From Rhabditoides inermis (taxonomy: Eukaryota; Nematoda; Chromadorea; Rhabditida; Rhabditidae): a stretch of DNA of 64,000 nucleotides. The DNA lies in the NCBI GenBank assembly GCA_963966185.1, contig CAWZYM010000343.1:166001-230000 (forward strand), written 5' to 3'. Made by a program: the position numbers and the translations under genes. Under the pieces are notes generated by a model that was not told the origin of the DNA, did not search any database, and saw only the letters and a list, made by a program, of their open reading frames with translations. Below, in pieces: positions 46,093 to 58,770 of the stretch (the stretch's first letter is position 1; every line of letters begins with the position of its first letter).

Positions 46093-46681
46093 ATTATCGC
46101 TCGTTCTTTCTCTCTCACTCACATCTAGGGACCCCAATCGATAATTGTGATTTCAAAATTTCGTTATCTTATTATCATTATAATCTGACTTTAGTTATGT
46201 AGTTTCTAAATATATAAATATATATATATATATATGATTGTTCTATGTCTACTGGATACGCGCGCTACAATTCCGCGCCAAGCGCGCGCACTGGGGCGCG
46301 CGCTCTCAAAGGGGCAACGTGACAGAGAGGGCGGCGAGATCAGAGAGAATGATGACGTCATCGACCACATTTAGTAACTTTTCGGGTATTAGCACAGTAT
46401 CTTCAGCCGCAAACAAAGTATGCCTGAAATCAGCTAATCGAATGCTATCTAACTACATAGGTTAAAACCCTGAAGATACAGTGCTTTGCATATTTGCATA
46501 TTAGGACAGTAGAACAGAATTCCGCTTGGGTCGCACAAATGTTCATTGGGGTCTCTACTCACATCTGCTTGCTGCTTGACGGAGCCGAGCCGTCCTGACA
46601 CGACACCGTCGTGAAAGACGACCGAGAAGGCGAACGCCATCTGGTGGGCGCCTTGCACTGCGAGTGCTCGCTCACCTGAAA

Positions 46682-46731
<50 letters not shown>

Positions 46732-47530
46732 AGAGTGGGTGGAGTGTATTTCTGCGTTCTCACCTCGCAGGCGAGTCAGCAGGTCAGTCATGTCGATTCG
46801 CTGGTTTGAATTCGACTTGTGGAAAGCGGCAGCCGCCAAAATGAGCCGATCTGGAATTCACCTCATTAGAATTAGATATCTGCCTCCAAGAATATGCTTG
46901 CAGCGTTTGTTTGAAGTGTTAGAATATATTTTCAGTGTCATGTCGATTCGCTGGTTGTCGATTCGCTGGTCAAAACAAATCTGACGAACTATCTCATGAA
47001 AAATGTTCTGAAATCATATACAGCGAACTAGTATACTGACTGCACTTTACCGCGCAATGCTGCGCGTCTTCCTCAATTACAGTTAGCGGCACTACTCCAC
47101 TATGTGGTAGCCACTCCACTCTGGGGGCGGTGCCGGGGTAGGCATCGGGGGCGCGGGTGCGGTCACTCTACTGCGGTCTGTCTCCCACGGCTGCAGCATC
47201 TATCCACCCAAATATTACGGTAGCATGTACTGTACATTGTTGCATTTGCATCTTCGTTATTTATTGCTCCCGTGTATACCTATCCTAGTCGATTACGATA
47301 AACATTACATTACATGTGCACACCGTGAAATCGATGGCTACTAACTCCAGCGCTGCAGTGCACCGTGCTGTTTCCCCGGTAGGAGAGCAGCGTTCTGGCC
47401 AGGTAATGCACGGAGTCGGGCGGGGTCGGAACGTCGTGGTCCGGACTAGAACCAGTGAGTGTGGTAGGGAGAGAGAGATAGAGAGGGAGGGAGGGAAAGA
47501 GAGGGAGGGAGTGAGAGAGAGAGGGAGGGA

Positions 47531-47573
<43 letters not shown>

Positions 47574-47925
47574 GTAATACCATGCCAGGTACTGGAAGTG
47601 GCGGAGCCGACGCGCGGAGCCCTTGCCGACAGTCTTCGCGAGGTCGCGCGTGACAATGTCCATGCCGGCCAACAGCGTCTTCTTGATGCACCACACCTCG
47701 ACGTGAGTGGGGCTACCGGCTGGAAGCATACATATATGACCCCGCCTCTCTCGCTCCGCCCCCTTCGCCCCCCACGTACGTGTTCCGTACTGCTTGTCTT
47801 CTCCCTCGGAAGGGTAGTAGGCGTGAGCTTTGCGGACGCCTTGCTCGATCTCCCGACACAGTTCGATGATACACTTCATCTATAATAATGAAAATGAAAA
47901 AAAAATGAGAGAGGGAGGGGGGAGG

Positions 47926-47965
<40 letters not shown>

Positions 47966-48483
47966 GACCTTTACAGTGTTCACATATAGCCAATATCGGC
48001 CGAAGTGGTCTGGCGGCGGCGCCTGAACACAATTTGTTGCGAGAGGGATTGCTCATGCGCGGCGGGACGGCAGTGTGCAGTGTGCGCATGATGTACCTCA
48101 GTGGCACAGATGGGATCTCCGGTGACAGTCACACGGCTCGCACGCATCATCGGCGAGCCGAAGCGGATGCGCGAGCCGTCCAGCATCTCGATGTCTGCAA
48201 TGTGGAAATGGAGGTGTGTGAATGTCGCCCTCGGGGACGAGATGACTCACTCGAATACCGGGTGCTCAGCTGCTTGCTCTCCTTGGCCGTGTGCCAATCG
48301 CGCGTGGTGCCTATCATGGCCGGAAGCCGGCCATACGCAGTGCGCAGGGCGCCAAACGGGCGACCGTCCAGGTTCGCCCTCTCATCACGGGACGTTTCCT
48401 GTAACAGGCTGGCGTTATGCAGGTCGTCCGTGCGCGGGTGTGACGAAGGCTCGCACCGAGAGCAAAGTGGCGATGCGGCTCAT
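45940..48483 (-). CDS. Protein-tyrosine-phosphatase-like domain 1
   Basis: Exons: 48457-48483 (ATG, MSRIATLLS), 48251-48398, 48097-48194, 47969-48022, 47780-47879, 47581-47719, 47346-47445, 46764-46850, 46563-46675, last exon about 45940-46032. PTP motifs in order: RYSNIEMLDGSRIRF, ASRVTVTGDPICATEAPPPD, GRYWLYVNTVK, KAHAYYP, VEVWCIKKTLLAGMDIVTRD, FQYLA then CPDHDVP (WPDxGVP), and VHCSAG with the catalytic Cys kept. The GRTG that should follow is missing and the exon at 46764-46850 enters in another phase, so either an exon is unseen or the frame is broken. The last exon also has two possible frames. PTPs remove phosphate from tyrosine; this one is of doubtful activity. Divergent PTPs are abundant in nematodes. 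Confidence 0.65.
46040..46086. repeat. (TC)n microsatellite
   Basis: Pure TC run of about 46 bases in the intron upstream of the last PTP exon of domain 1. A short (TA)n run lies at about 46208-46235. Confidence 0.95.
47462..47570. repeat. GA/GGGA microsatellite in a PTP intron
   Basis: GAGAGGGAGGGA and GA units between exons 47581-47719 and 47346-47445. Confidence 0.9.
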
Positions 48484-48734
48484 AGTGGTAGTAGTGACAG
48501 GGTGCTGGCTCAACCTGGCGGCTGGCTTTTATACGCACAACTTGCGTGCGATACGGGAGAACTCATATCCTCACCAATTACCGCGCTACACTAATGAGGT
48601 TTTGCAAAGAAGATTGATTTGCTTGTTCAGTTTTTTTTTGTCTGGTTCTTTGGTGATCTCTGAACAGCGCTCGTAGAGAACGATCTGTTTGGTATTGAGT
48701 ACTTAATTCATGTTCTAGAATATTTACGTAATTT

Positions 48735-48855
48735 CAGTGATGCAGGAGCCGATGGCGAAAGTGGAGCGGAAGGAGCAGGAGAAGATCGGGAGAAGAGGCG
48801 GCCGCGGTGGGCGAACCTCATCCTGGATCTCCGATATCGTAGGTGTGTACAGATG
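48735..48855 (+). pseudogene. Poly(A) polymerase last-exon fragment (duplicate)
   Basis: After an acceptor TTTCAG at 48737 the frame SGAEGAGEDREKRRPRW then ANLILDLRYRR ends at a donor. It aligns at the DNA level with about 40255-40360 (minus), the end of the poly(A) polymerase gene. It is convergent with the coiled-coil copy at 49.2 kb, as at the first locus. No other exon of this gene is present here. Confidence 0.55.
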
Positions 48856-49228
48856 AGGCATTAACGTGAGGGGATACTGTAGCTATCGTAGTCCACTGAA
48901 GTATCGATCGATATCGGGGGGTAGGAGCGGCTGGGAGGAGGCTCTCGCTGGCGAGGGTCACCCTCAGTCGCTTTTTCTCCCCGTTCGTTCGCTCATTGGC
49001 TAATTAGCCCGTTCCCCGTTATAGGCCCCCCGTTCGTTCGTTAAAGTTCCCCGAGCTAGTCGCGCAGCAACGAGCATTTACTTTTTTGTTTTTTTTGCTC
49101 TCTTTCCCCACGTTAATGCTAGCATTAAGCGTTAATAGACGTTAATAGATTACATTGATATATTACTGCGTGTATAGAAGATGTTTCTGTTGACGAGTTG
49201 TTACTTTTACTTGTTGTGTCTTCGAACT
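48856..49228. other. No gene recognised
   Basis: Contains CCCCGTTCGTTCG repeats and an ATCGATCGATATCG stretch; no exon or array identified. It is the short intergenic space between the convergent genes of the second locus. Confidence 0.6.
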
Positions 49229-49754
49229 TTATGGAATGAACTGTTCAAACATCTTTCCGGAACGAACAGTCCGGAACGACTCCGGAACGAACAGTTTATA
49301 AGAGCAAGTGTGTGAAGCATCAGTGGGCGGATCGAAGCAGGAAAGCGTCATGTTTTTGATGGGCGGGGCGTGAGTGGGCGGGGCCAGGCTGGTTGTCTTA
49401 GAAGTTGTCGTCTGAGTGCGAGTCATAGCGGTAGGAGAGCGCGGTTTGGGCGGCTCGCGCTTGTTGATTGGAGATAGCAGGCGGGGATCCCTGAATCAGG
49501 ACGATCACCGGATTACTGTAGGTACAGTAACCCACGTCGGCACATGCGGCTCCAGATAGTAGTCGCTTGTGCGAGCCGACGAGGCTGTGCGGGTAGTCGA
49601 CTGAAAGGGGCGGGGACTTAGTGGGCGGAGCATAACTGAATACCGTGATGGTCGAGTTGGAAGTGGTGCGCATCGAGGTCTGATCGGAAGCGACGGTAGG
49701 AGGGCTGGAATGTCACATTTCAGTGACGGAAACGAGAGAGACAGAGAGACAGAG

Positions 49755-49807
<53 letters not shown>

Positions 49808-51211
49808 AGAGAGAGATGTATGCTACCGGCTGTTGAGTGACGTATCAGTGGTGACAGTGGACTGTGAAGTAGTCGAAGAAAGAAGACACGGAATCATGTT
49901 GTCGATGTTCGGCAGACCCCTGGCATCGATCGATTATCGATCGGTTATCGATCCGGTCCCACCTCCTCTCGCCGCTGCTCTGATACTCGCGCAGCACAAG
50001 GATCGCAGAGTTGTCAGTGGCGCGGAAGACCTGGAGCCAATAATGCATCCTGACCCGTGCCAATAATGCATACCCTGTCGACGAGTCTAGCCGGACAGCG
50101 CTGCTGCGAGCGCGAGCTCTTCAGAGAGATGTTCGACTCCTGCAGATAAGGTATACGGTAGTTTACAGTATTCCATATACCGTGTACCTCAGTCGTTGTG
50201 CTCATCGGGTCCACTCCGGGCATGTAGAAGTTGACTCCTCGCGCGTCCGAAATGCGAGACTGTAATTGTAAATACAGTAACCATCGTTGCCAGTACCGTA
50301 ACCCACCGACTCGATCACCGACGACTGGTTGCTGCGATCGTGCTTCTTGAGCACCTCCCAGGTGGATCCGAGATGGCTCGCCTGAATATAGTTGGGGTAC
50401 TGTAGCTACAGTATACCTTACCTGACTGTAGGAGGAGACAGAGGAGTCGGTGTCCTTGGCGAGTTCCCTTGATGGCGGCGGCTCTGCACTGACGAGAATG
50501 TTCGCGATAGCCTTCTCCTTTTCCACCTCTTTTCTCATCTGCTCCTTCTTCTCCCGCTGCTCCTTCGCTTTCTGCTCCTCCACAGCCTTCTGCTGCTCCT
50601 TCTCCACTTTCTCGCGAGACGCCTTCTCCTCCTTCTCTTTGGACTTTCTTTCCTTCTCCTTCTCCTCCTGTTCCCTCTGCTCCCACTTCTTGCGCTCTTT
50701 CTCGAGTCGTCTCTTCTCCCTCTCCATTTCCTTCTTATCCTTCTCGAGTTCCTTCTTTTCCTTGTCCACCTCTCGTTGGTCCTTCTCAATCTGCTCCTTC
50801 GATGCGCGTATCATCTTCTCATGTTTATCTCTCTCTTCCGCTTCTTTCTTCGCTCTTTCTTCTTCCTCGCGCTTTTTCTGTCCAGCCTCCTCCTTCTCCT
50901 TCTGTTCCTTCTCTCGCTTCTTTCTCTCTTTTCTCTCTTTATTTTTCTTCTTCTCCATAGCCTCCCGCACTCGCTCCGCCTCTTTCTGCTCCATTTCTCT
51001 CACTCGCTGCTCCTCCTCCAACTTCTCCTTCGTACGGCGAGTCGCAATCTCCTCGGCAGCCTGCGTCACCTATACGGTATTGTGAACGTCTACTACGGTA
51101 CTTTGAAAGCTGGTACCATACCGAATCGATCATGTTGCCGATCTTCTCGACGGCCTGCATGGGATCGCTCGGAGGCGACGGCGGTGGGCGGGACTTTGAT
51201 GGGCGGGGCAT
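49229..51211 (-). pseudogene. Coiled-coil gene, second copy with internal and 3' deletions
   Basis: Starts at ATG 51211 (MPRPSKSRPPPSPPSD). Exon 2 runs VTQAAEEI straight into ATRRTKEKLEEEQRV, so exons 3-6 and part of exon 2 of the complete copy are gone, yet the frame stays open through the charged helix (to about 50430). Downstream exons follow with the same splice sites. At the end, after PPIKNMTL, the conserved exon with LHIAADGTAAK is deleted and the frame runs into former 3' UTR, ending FEQFIP at 49229. The EEQKAVE block has fewer repeats than the complete copy. It may still be expressed, but with a changed C-terminus. Confidence 0.75.
49740..49805. repeat. (GA)n microsatellite in the second coiled-coil copy
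   Basis: CAGAGAGA then GA run of about 65 bases, at the same intron position as the TC run near 39240-39310 in the complete copy. Confidence 0.95.
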
Positions 51212-51357
51212 CTGGCGGAGACGGGCGGGCGTGGCCAGCGCACGCCAGTGAAATGGCAGAGCCAAGGATGGAAGTGGGAGGGTTGAGAAATCATAGACAT
51301 ATCTTCCTTATAGATTCGGAAAATGTATTAAACCAAATTCACGAAGATGAAACTATA

Positions 51358-51363
51358 TTTATT
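51358..51363 (-). terminator. Poly(A) signal AATAAA of LRRC9-like locus 2
   Basis: AATAAA on minus 57 bases after the TGA at 51420, and 147 bases before the ATG (51211) of the next gene on the same strand. Confidence 0.75.
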
Positions 51364-51419
51364 ACGTGAAACATATGTACAATGCATCTGTTTTTGTTCC
51401 TGTAGATTCTTCTGCGGTC

Positions 51420-54033
51420 TCACATCTTTGTATGCTTGACGACTCTGTAATAGATAAATATGTATGTACCAAACTCTGTCTCTGTCTGCCTGTCTCTCTC
51501 TCCCCCCCCTCTCTCTCTTTCTGATTCTCACTTCGTTCCGGTCAACAGGAAGGCGCCTCCATTAGCCGAATTCGAAGAATTCGATGTGTATGAGAGAGGG
51601 GGTAGCTGGAAGCATGACGTCACAACCTTCATATTATTCGTCGGAGTAACGAGAGACAATGGAAAAAAGAGAGAGCGGCCACAGTAATTCGCTTGGGTTC
51701 AAATCCATAACCCTCTATACAAAGCTACATACTAAACTATATTACGCTCACAGTCAGCTTATGTTCGCATTTGAGTTATCTCACTTTTCGGAGCGTAGGC
51801 TTGGTGGGCAGCGGTAGTCTGGCGGATGCGAGGGAAGATTTGCCGAAGGAAGGAGAGGGAGAGAGGGAGACAGCCATATCAAACAGAGACTTGCACTGGG
51901 TCGCTGAATACATAGATACAGTTACAAATAAACTGGTAGAAGTAGCGGCGTTTTCAGAAAACCAGCAATGAGAATCCACGTTTGTGTTGTTTGAGAATAG
52001 GGCGACGAAAAAAAGATTGTGGAATATTGTGAGGTAACGCTCTTTATTGAACTTGAAAAAATAGACGATCGTTTTTATTTCGAGTGCTCGAATGAATGAA
52101 GGTCTGATGCTTTTCAACAAGGACTAATGTGTGTTTTGGGTGGAATCTGACTAACAATGAAATAATCAGTGACGCAATGCAAACTCGTTGATATGAATTA
52201 TGTAATGCTTGAGAAGGTGCTTGTAAAGGATGATTCAAAGAAAGCAGACAATGATATAAGAAATGTAATCGCTAGTTTCAGTTAAAAAAAGACAGCCTAC
52301 GCATACGCATTTTTGAAAATGGAAATTCTCTCGAAAGTTTTGAAATGCCGCTAGCCTTATTCAACATATAATTTTAAATTACGCCTACAAAGGCGTACTA
52401 CTTACATGTTCGATTCGGTTAATTTCCGGGGTCTCTTTCACATGCATAATTCATGTAAACACCGAGGCTGGCAGATTGCAAATGAAAACAATGCAAATAA
52501 ATCATCAAGTAAGTAGTGACATGCTTTCGCACAAATTACTTCAAGCAGAAACGAGAGCATTTAGATCTTCGCTGTGCTGTGAGCAATTGATTTCTGTTTC
52601 CTACGATCTATATTCATACACTTATACGTAACAGAACACTTGTCAAAAAACAAACAACGCATACTCACGTACTGGCAACAGGGACTCTGTGTTCTGTCCA
52701 ACCACTCCGAATGTCTGAGAGCGAGAAAAGGGAAGATCGGTCGAGCTGAAGCAAAACAGATGACTTGGAAAGGTACAGAACATGAAAAGTAAAAGTGAAA
52801 TGAAGATTCTAAGAATGCGAACAGAATGAAAAGAAACCTACGAATCGTCGAAGAGACTGCTCCTTCTCCTGCTCATGTCCGTTTCCTTCACTTCCAGATG
52901 CGATGAGGACGACACTGTCTCTCCGTCCAAGTCAGTCAGCGATTTGATCTGAGCGAATCGTAACGAAATGACGTCACACTTTTAAAGGAAGTGTACTCGA
53001 AGTTGAGTTAGCATCGGGATGTGAGAATATGGTGAAAACGATTCAGTTTTGTCAATAGAACTTTTTGCTGAAAATGTCTCCAAGCTGATGAAAATTGAGC
53101 TCAAAATTATTCAAAATGCGAAAATTGGTGCAAATTGGTGCCAATTCTCAAAGTTCAACTGAGTTTTTCACCGACTTATAAGTATCTCCAACACATAGTT
53201 CGATGGACAAAAGTACATCATTTTCAACTTTTTATTTTCACGGTACTGACTCAACTTCGAAATTCAGAGTGTACACTCCCTTTAGTTCTAACATTTCTGA
53301 TTTATGATAACAGTGGTAGGGTAGGCTCTCAGAAAGTTTTATCACTCTCGTTGTTGAAAACAATTTCTGCACATCATTCTTTATGTGAAACGTATTTCAC
53401 GTGTTCTTCTTACCTGATTCCTCACATATTCCCCATACACCCTCCTTTCTGTGACTGGATTTCCGATACAGAGTAGGTGAGTGAGAGAGGGCATGTCTGA
53501 CAGAGACTTCAGAGCAGCACATGTCCCGATTCTGCAAACTCACTCATGAGCGTTTTTTGTTCTCTAATAAATAATGTTTGTTTGCCGTTACATAACATTT
53601 ATTCACAATAACGAAATCAAATTTTTTCGAGTTGTTGTGTTGTGTTGTACGTTTCAATCATAAATCAAAATGTTTTCAGAGTTCTGAGAGGCAATTTCGC
53701 TGAAATTTGCAAAAAAATCCATTGAGCTGTGGTTACGTAATACATTTTTATTTCATAATCTAGCATGATCAGAGCTCTTGCTGCAACGATTATTGTTTTT
53801 CATTGTAGAAAAAAATTGTTTGATGATTACAATGGATTCAACTTTCATCATTTCTCGGTATGATATATATTTCACTGCAGTCGAAAAGATTCCCAATTCT
53901 CAACTCACTTGTTGCCGGACACATCGAGATAAGTGAGATTGGGGGTGGAGAGACCATCGATGTCCTTCAACCTATTGTCCCGGAGGCGCAGCTCCCTGCA
54001 ATCTCTCACTCCCTCTCTCTCTCTCTCTCCCTC

Positions 54034-54079
<46 letters not shown>

Positions 54080-54225
54080 TCACTATCTCCTCACTCAGCC
54101 TTACTTGAGATTCTGCAATGTCTTCTTCCTGATCGTCTTTATCTGGTTCTCGCTGAGATCGAGTGATATGAGCGAGGGAAGATCGAATGCGAAGCAATCG
54201 AATCTGAAATGCGTGCGAAATGTGG

Positions 54226-54320
<95 letters not shown>

Positions 54321-54564
54321 TTTTGTTTTATGATGCGTGAATGAGGATATTGTGGTATAAGTGAACATTATAAAGTTTTAGGATCATATAAATATTGTGA
54401 ACCATATAAACAACTCACTTGATGAGCTCATTTCCTCTCAAATCGAGTGTAGTGAGTGCATTGAGATGTGTCAATCCAAGTCGAGGAATGGAGGAGGAAG
54501 AGAGGGTATTGGAAGAGAGGTCGACATGAGAGAGGGAAGGGAACGACTGGAAAAGAGTTGGTCA

Positions 54565-54601
<37 letters not shown>

Positions 54602-55277
54602 CCAACTGCACTTCTTTCCAACTACACTTGGTTTTCCTAGAGCACATCTCTCTTTGTGGAAACTTGAAAGAGATGGTGGAGAGAGAGAGAGAGAGAGAGC
54701 TAGAGCCCCCCGCTAGAGCCCTAATGGAGAATACCTACTGCATATTTGTTGTTCGGTTGGCAAAGAATGATCATCTGATTGTTTGCGAGCAAAAGTTTCC
54801 TGAGGTTGGGAAGCATCGCCAACTCGTCTGCTCTAAAAATATTGATTTATCGATTATCGAATTATCGATCGGCTGACCTCTGCAGTCTGTTTCCAGCCAA
54901 ATCAATTTCCTCCACTGTAGATACCCTGATAAAAGAATGTTTATCAGCAAAACTGCAAAACTGATGCGATTGATTGGCGAAAATCTATAAGCTGCTTATA
55001 TGAAAAATCTATAGGCTGCTTATATGTTTTTTTATTGACACATAATGCAGTTATCAAGGTAATGTATTTACGGGAATTCTTATAACACTCCTGCACTTGT
55101 GAAATAACGCAAACGGAAAATGAGAACCTTTTTTACAACCTTTTTTACATATAAAAGCAACAGTAACAATCACTTACTCATCTACACATCCACTGTCTAT
55201 CGCTATCATCTCGAATTTCTGTTCGGCCAAGAGAAGGCGGCGAGTGGTGGACAGAGTGGGGTACCTGCAAGGGAGAA

Positions 55278-55322
<45 letters not shown>

Positions 55323-56886
55323 CTATCTCTCTCTGTTTCTCTCTGCGCCCCTCTCTCTCTCTCTCACCTTCTCGTCCGAATTTATTCATCATAATACCTA
55401 TTGATCTTATTTAGGGAAACGATTAAACGTGAACAAGATGAATTTCAGTTATGAGATGGATGTAACGTACTTGTTTCTAATTACATCTATAGTCAGTGCC
55501 CGTCCGGTGTTGGACGCTGTCGCAGCACTCCGCTCTTCAATCGGAACCTGAAAGTATGCCTACATAACGAAGATCAACACTCAACCACTCACCTTTTCTC
55601 TATCGAGAGACAGTAGATACGGTGCTTGCAGCAAGATTTTTTTTCTAAACAAAAATTTACATTGCAGAAAGAAGTGTGATACCTGTATCCATCAAAAGTG
55701 CACATTGGATTTCCAGTGATGTCGAGGAAAAAGAGTTTCGGAAAGTTCTGAAAAAAATTCTTATGATAATCTCTTTATCTTTTTTTCATTTTTCACCTTG
55801 AACATTTCGATTTCGTGTTTCTCCGACAGATAATTGCTGCCGAGAAAAAGGTACTGTAACAGCTGGCAAGATTCCAAACTCTGAAACGTATTTATGATTG
55901 TGTTGATGTTCAAATAAATATAAAAGGTGTACGTCTCACTGATATACTATGAGGACTGTATGTTGTGAATATCTAATATGATCAACCTTTGTAATACTTC
56001 CAAACAAACTTTTATCGACTTGAGTAGATTGCGCTGTAGGTTGAGAGTGTGAAGTAGCTGAAAACAGTGGTGTAGTGTATAAAACAAAATTAATAAAATT
56101 TTACTTACCTGCAGGTTTGCGCAAAACTGCAGTCCAGCGATTCGATTGTCGGACAGATTCAGTTCGCAGAGCGTCTCCGGAAGGCTTTCTGCAGATTTGC
56201 ATTTATCGTCTCTTTTCTCTCTTCTCTCCCCTTCTCCCCCCTCTCTCTTTCTCCTTCGATCAATATCATATTCACTTTCAAAAACGTAGCTCTCACGAAA
56301 GTTTTTTTGATAATACGTTCCAATAATTATGTAAAACTTAATTGCGGCGGCTTGATACTTGATAATTGCGGCGTAAATGAGCAATCTCATGGAGGTATGT
56401 ATGTAGATGGTATTAAGCGATTAATACGCTCAATATGTAGCCTATCCCATGATTGTACAACTCTGTTCTCTTCTCAACCCTCTCTCACCTTAATTCCAAC
56501 TCACCAATTTTGTGGATGAAATTGTGCGAGGCATCCAGAAAAACGAGATTCGTCAAATGACGGAGCTGAGAGTATAGTAAGTACTTTTCAATCCTGCATA
56601 TATCATACACCTTTCATGAACATTATATATGAGTTATATTAATGGAACGTGAATGTATTTACAATGTGTTGTTATTCTGTTATTCTGTAACTGCATTACT
56701 GCAATACCTTCTTTATGCTTGTCAGTCTATTCTGCCGCAGTGATAACAGTTGCAGTTGACAGCACTCTTCTGAATTCATTAAATTCAGTAAATGTCCTTA
56801 AATCGAATAACTTCTTACCTATTCCACCCAGCTTTGTGAGCTTCTGTCCAGAGAGATCGAGGGTTGTCACTGTGTTCTGGAAGGTT

Positions 56887-56945
<59 letters not shown>

Positions 56946-57432
56946 CTCTCTCCCCCTCCATTTCTCTCTTCTTCCTTTCTCTCTCACCGCGAAATCGATC
57001 ATATCGATAAGAATGTTGGTTCTAGCATATGCAAATACGAGTTCCAATGAGTTGCGGATCGATAGGACGGTACCATAGGAAGGTTCCTAAATCATTATTT
57101 AGGTGAATACAATGTTACCTTTTGCTAATGCGTTTTTCAACTTACCTTACTCCACCTTCTGCGTAGAAAATTGACACTGAGAAGGTCACGTGTCTTTTTC
57201 ATTTTTCTGAAACAATTTTTCTCAAATAGTAAAGCGTCTGCTGTTAGGGCAAAAAATTCTGGTACTTCTACATAGTTTCTTGACTTGTTGCATGATATCA
57301 TGTTCGATGAGAATAGACTAAATTATGAGACATCAATCATTAATCCAATACTCACTGTGGTTTACCAGCTGCCGCTTCGAGAACCGCCACCGAAGTGTCC
57401 TCTTTCTCGGGAGGGCGGGGCATCTTGTCCTC
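51420..57432 (-). CDS. LRRC9-like protein, locus 2, C-terminal half with true stop
   Basis: The first visible exon is 57356-57432 (MPRPPEKEDTSVAVLEA within it), preceded by a TTTTCCAG acceptor. LRR exons parallel those of locus 1 down to about 53980-53894 (LTYLDVSGN). After these come 52842-52948 (IKSLTDLDGETVSSSSHLEV), 52669-52714, 51785-51903, 51532-51605 and 51420-51444 ending VVKHTKM and TGA. The last four exons total 264 bases, exactly in frame. The junctions on both sides of 52842-52948 do not keep phase, so an exon may be missed or that exon may end the protein (TAG at 52839). The N-terminal exons, if present, lie beyond the satellite past 64000. Substitutions relative to locus 1 are mostly silent, so both copies were under constraint until recently. 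Confidence 0.75.
52949..53870. other. Long intron or intergenic stretch of LRRC9-like locus 2
   Basis: No exon recognised. A frame at 53135-53476 on plus has no motif. Bases 53585-53895 match 1845-2165 of locus 1. Confidence 0.5.
54229..54315. repeat. (TA)n microsatellite
   Basis: Pure TA run of about 87 bases in the intron upstream of the exon matching 3379-3477. Locus 1 has ordinary AT-rich sequence here instead, so it expanded after duplication. Confidence 0.97.
56888..56945. repeat. (TC)n microsatellite
   Basis: TC run in the same intron position as 7318-7392 in locus 1. Confidence 0.95.
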
Positions 57433-57445
57433 CTGGAAAACGGTA

Positions 57446-58770
57446 GTAGGATAATAATTTGATCTACTCCACTCGCTTAGGATTACGATAGGAGAATAAT
57501 TTGATCTACTCCACTCGCTTAGGATTACGATAAGAGAATAATTTGATCTACTCCACTCGCTTAGGATTACGATAGGCAAATAGTTTGAGCTACTCCACTC
57601 GCTTAGGGTTACGATAGGAGAATAATTTGATCTACTCCTCTGGCTTAGAATTACGATAGGCAAATAGTTTGAGCTACTCCACTCGCTTAGGGTTACGATA
57701 GGAGAATAATTTGATCTACTCCACTCGCTTAGGATTACGATAGGAGAATAATTTGATCTACTCCACTCGCTTAGGATTACGATAGGAGAATAGTTTGAGC
57801 TACTCCACTCGCTTAGGGTTACGATAGGAGAATAATTTGATCTACTCCACTCGCTTAGGATTACGATAGGAGAATAATTTGATCTACTCTACTCGCTTAG
57901 GATTACGATAGGAGAATAATTTGATCTACTCCTCTGGCTTAGAATTACGATAGGCAAATAGTTTGAGCTACTCCACTCGCTTAGGGTTACGATAGGAGAA
58001 TAATTTGATCTACTCCACTCGCTTAGGATTACGATAGGAGAATAATTTGATCTACTCCACTCGCTTAGGATTACGATAGGAGAATAGTTTGAGCTACTCC
58101 ACTCGCTTAGGGTTACGATAGGAGAATAATTTGATCTACTCCACTCGCTTAGGATTACGATAGGAGAATAATTTGATCTACTCCACTCGCTTAGGATTAC
58201 GATAGGCAAATAGTTTGAGCTACTCCACTCGCTTAGGGTTACGATAGGAGAAGAATTTGATCTACTCCTCTGGCTTAGAATTACGATAGGCAAATAGTTT
58301 GAGCTACTCCACTCGCTTACGGTTACGATAGGAGAATAATTTGATCTACTCCACTCGCTTAGGATTACGATAGGAGAATAATTTGATCTACTCCACTCGC
58401 TTAGGATTACGATAGGAGAATAGTTTGAGCTACTCCACTCGCTTAGGGTTACGATAGGAGAATAATTTGATCTACTCCACTCGCTTAGGATTACGATAGG
58501 AGAATAATTTGATCTACTCTACTCGCTTAGGATTACGATAGGAGAATAGTTTGATCTACTACACTCACTTAGGATTACGATAGGAAAATAATTTAATCTA
58601 CTCCTCTCGCTTAGGATTACGATAGGCAAATAGTTTGAGCTACTCCACTCGCTTAGGGTTACGATAGGCAAATAGTTTGAGCTACTCCACTCGCTTAGGG
58701 TTACGATAGGAGAATAGTTTGATCTACTCCACTCGCTTAGGATTACGATAGGAGAATAATTTGATCTACT
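57446..58770. repeat. 42-bp satellite array D
   Basis: About 31 units of the 42-bp repeat upstream of the first LRRC9-like exon of locus 2, the same intron position as array A in locus 1. It is followed by a LINE and then array E. Variant units (CTCTGGCTTAGAATTACG, GGAAAATAATTTAATC) recur in a fixed order. Confidence 0.97.
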
